Source of the DNA: Bacteroidetes bacterium UBA6063
GTDB lineage: Bacteria > Bacteroidota > Bacteroidia > NS11-12g > UBA9320
Length of the DNA: 7,047 nt
Direction: 5' to 3'
Assembly (NCBI GenBank): GCA_002428905.1
Contig: DIYD01000303.1
Span: 1 to 7,047 of the forward strand
In this document: positions 5,740-7,047 of the stretch, one piece after another
Layout: each line of letters starts with the position of its first letter
Numbering within the stretch: the first letter of the stretch is position 1
Notes under the pieces: generated by a model
The model's input: only the letters and a program-made list of their open reading frames with translations
What the model was told of the DNA's origin: nothing
The model's database searches: none
Translations under genes and position numbers: made by a program

Positions 5740-6454
5740 AAACCCGATGTCTTTTTGTGATTTTGTTTTGTACGTAGTATCGTGTTATACCACTAATTAT
5801 CAATACAATACCAACCAGGTAAATACCAAGTGGGAACTGTTCAGGGATGTAGTTCAGGTTGAAATTCTTATCAATGTCGAATAAGTCAGTCCAGCTGAAA
5901 TTGGGGATGGTTTGAGAAGAAAATCGGACATAGTCCACACAGAAACTAAAAATACAAACCACTGCCCCCAAGATCAGCATAGACCAATTCAACCAGCCTA
6001 TAGGTTGATTTCCATGGCTGTTTATTTTGTTAATTACCACGGTAAAGACAATCATTAAACAGGCAATTAGTACAGGCGACCATACCGGGCCTACCCAAAT
6101 CACCGGTAGTAAGAACAACACATCCCAGGTAGCCAGAGACTCAGGCCAGTTCAGGAAGAGTTTTAAAAAGACATAATAAAAGATGTCCCAAATGGCAAAA
6201 CTGTAGATGAACCAACCAAATCGGGTGTTCTTGTTATGACCTGCAGCCCAACCTATTGTTGCTAACATGACAATGGTCGCTACTTCGCGCCATAGTTCAA
6301 CACCGGCCAGATTATGCCCAATGGCTTTTAACGGAAAACCAAACCCTTCCGGGAAGCTTAGTGCACGCAGATAAACGACTACGGCAGCTTCGAGCAGTCC
6401 CATTGCAATGGCAAAGAGACCGATATAGACGTATTGTTTTTTAAGTTTATTCAT
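5723..6454 (-). CDS. Conserved polytopic membrane protein of unknown function
   Basis: The 243-residue product has about six hydrophobic segments (near 9-29, 55-72, 79-101, 111-142, 153-175, 207-226). Polar residues sit within or beside the helices in a pattern that looks conserved: GLLEAAVVVYLR (19-30), ELWREVATIVMLATIGWAAG (53-72), FAIWDIFYYVFLKLFLNWPE (86-105), then WDVLFLLPVIWVGPVWSPVL (110-129). Buried Glu22, Glu54, Arg56, Glu57 and Asp90 are unusual for a purely structural helix bundle and hint at a binding or catalytic site. I recognise the motif style from hypothetical proteins but know no function. Residues 177-207 form a polar loop (PNFSWTDLFDIDKNFNLNYIP). ATG at 6454 follows the upstream gene by 18 bp; the stop lies 17 bp inside the DUF1361 gene. 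Confidence 0.8.
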   Translation of the reverse strand: MNKLKKQYVYIGLFAIAMGLLEAAVVVYLRALSFPEGFGFPLKAIGHNLAGVELWREVATIVMLATIGWAAGHNKNTRFGWFIYSFAIWDIFYYVFLKLFLNWPESLATWDVLFLLPVIWVGPVWSPVLIACLMIVFTVVINKINSHGNQPIGWLNWSMLILGAVVCIFSFCVDYVRFSSQTIPNFSWTDLFDIDKNFNLNYIPEQFPLGIYLVGIVLIISGITRYYVQNKITKRHRVYAQLF

Positions 6455-6472
6455 GAGATACTCGTTTTTATT

Positions 6473-6889
6473 TTATCCAAAGGGGGCAAAATCCCAGGGT
6501 GCTAAAAACAACCACGAGATTGCCTGAATTATGATCATAATGAAATTGATAAAAAGCCTTAGTAGGGTAGGGCTTTTCGTTTTACGAAGGATTATGGCGG
6601 TATAGAGCATTCCCAACCAGGTGTAAAAGCATAGTACGACCACTCCACCACTGAGATCGGGAGCTGCAGTACCTAAACCGGTGAGCATTAGTACAATGTA
6701 AACGCACTGTAGTCCAAGCATTATTTGGGTGGATTTATATAAGACTGCACCGAGGTTAGCATGGGCTGCAGACTCGTCGACACTAAAGAAGAAGCAGACG
6801 TTGTGAATCAATCGTCGAATTGCGAAAACACCACCAACCAATAGTACGCCAATGATTATTTTGCTAAGTATTGGGAATATTGACACCAT
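6473..6889 (-). CDS. Small four-helix membrane protein of unknown function
   Basis: This 138-residue protein has four hydrophobic segments (about 4-24, 50-72, 80-101, 110-131). Basic residues follow the first (AIRRLIHN) and third (LRKTKSP) segments. The loop after helix 1 contains FFSVDESAAHANLG. No cysteine cluster, heme motif or known domain is visible, and I do not recognise the family. ATG at 6889 comes two bases after the TAG of the preceding reading frame, and the next gene begins 18 bp after its stop. It is therefore almost certainly translated from the same mRNA. Role unknown; inner-membrane location is inferred from the helices. Confidence 0.75.
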   Translation of the reverse strand: MVSIFPILSKIIIGVLLVGGVFAIRRLIHNVCFFFSVDESAAHANLGAVLYKSTQIMLGLQCVYIVLMLTGLGTAAPDLSGGVVVLCFYTWLGMLYTAIILRKTKSPTLLRLFINFIMIIIQAISWLFLAPWDFAPFG

Positions 6890-6891
6890 GG

Positions 6892-7047
6892 CTATTCTGC
6901 GACGTAAATTTCATTTAAACGCTTAACGGTCATTGATTCACCCAATTGAAAGGTTCTGAAATCCGGATCACGGTGGCGTTTCAAGATGTAATCAACCCGA
7001 TACGACAACTGGTTGCGTTCATCTTCCGTCATCAGATGCCGGTGTTC
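6892..7047 (-). CDS. C-terminal fragment of an unknown soluble protein, cut by the window edge
   Basis: An open frame enters from the right edge and ends at TAG 6894-6892, giving 51 residues. They are strongly charged and probably helical: HLMTEDERNQLSYRVDYILK, then RHRDPDFRTFQLGESM and TVKRLNEIYVAE. No membrane segment or motif that I recognise is present. The frame stays open to the boundary, and its stop lies two bases before the ATG of the 138-aa membrane gene. These points support a real gene heading, or forming part of, the membrane operon. An internal ATG (codon 6) would give only a 46-residue protein, so a longer truncated gene is more likely. Confidence 0.6.
   Translation of the reverse strand, partial: EHRHLMTEDERNQLSYRVDYILKRHRDPDFRTFQLGESMTVKRLNEIYVAE

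Noticed and set aside
3836..6926. A 13-base word, TTAAGCGTTTAAA at 3836-3848, recurs in reverse complement at 6914-6926
   Set aside because: One 13-mer match in 7 kb of AT-leaning DNA on two strands is expected by chance, and the second copy lies inside a coding frame.

Overview
The window looks like chromosomal DNA of a Bacteroidota (Bacteroidetes) bacterium, probably from the Flavobacteriales/Cytophagales side. The strongest clue is a secreted protein with a type IX secretion (Por secretion system) C-terminal sorting domain, a system essentially confined to this phylum. Weak Shine-Dalgarno signals, moderate A+T content and promoter-like TTTG / TAnnTTTG elements agree with this. I see no rRNA, tRNA, CRISPR array, insertion sequence or phage gene.

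Layout, left to right. (1) 3-3717, minus strand: a secreted NHL-repeat/PKD/T9SS-sorted protein, purC (SAICAR synthase of purine synthesis) and a LuxC-type acyl-CoA reductase. Transcription runs right to left, with gaps of about 50 bp between genes. (2) 3718-3893: a divergent intergenic region with a 9-bp perfect inverted repeat. One arm lies inside the best candidate promoter of the reductase. (3) 3894-4367, plus strand: a YkuK-family (DUF458) RNase H-like protein, the only plus-strand gene. (4) 4368-4599: a 232-bp convergent gap with a possible terminator and no convincing gene. (5) 4600-7047, minus strand: a compact operon of mostly membrane proteins. In transcription order it holds the tail of an unknown protein (cut by the window edge), a 138-aa four-helix membrane protein, a 243-aa polytopic membrane protein, a DUF1361 membrane protein, a 44-aa single-helix small ORF starting with GTG, and a DgkA-family lipid kinase. 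Junctions are +2, +18, -17, -3 and -29 bp (negative means overlap), which indicates co-transcription and probably translational coupling.

The left genes are mostly housekeeping or extracytoplasmic functions with no obvious common pathway. The most interesting part is the right-hand operon: three or four uncharacterised membrane proteins stacked in front of a lipid kinase. This suggests, but does not prove, a shared role in the inner membrane or in lipid-carrier metabolism. The 44-aa ORF would be missed by callers that require ATG or a minimum length. I found no clear defence system, mobile element or biosynthetic cluster.
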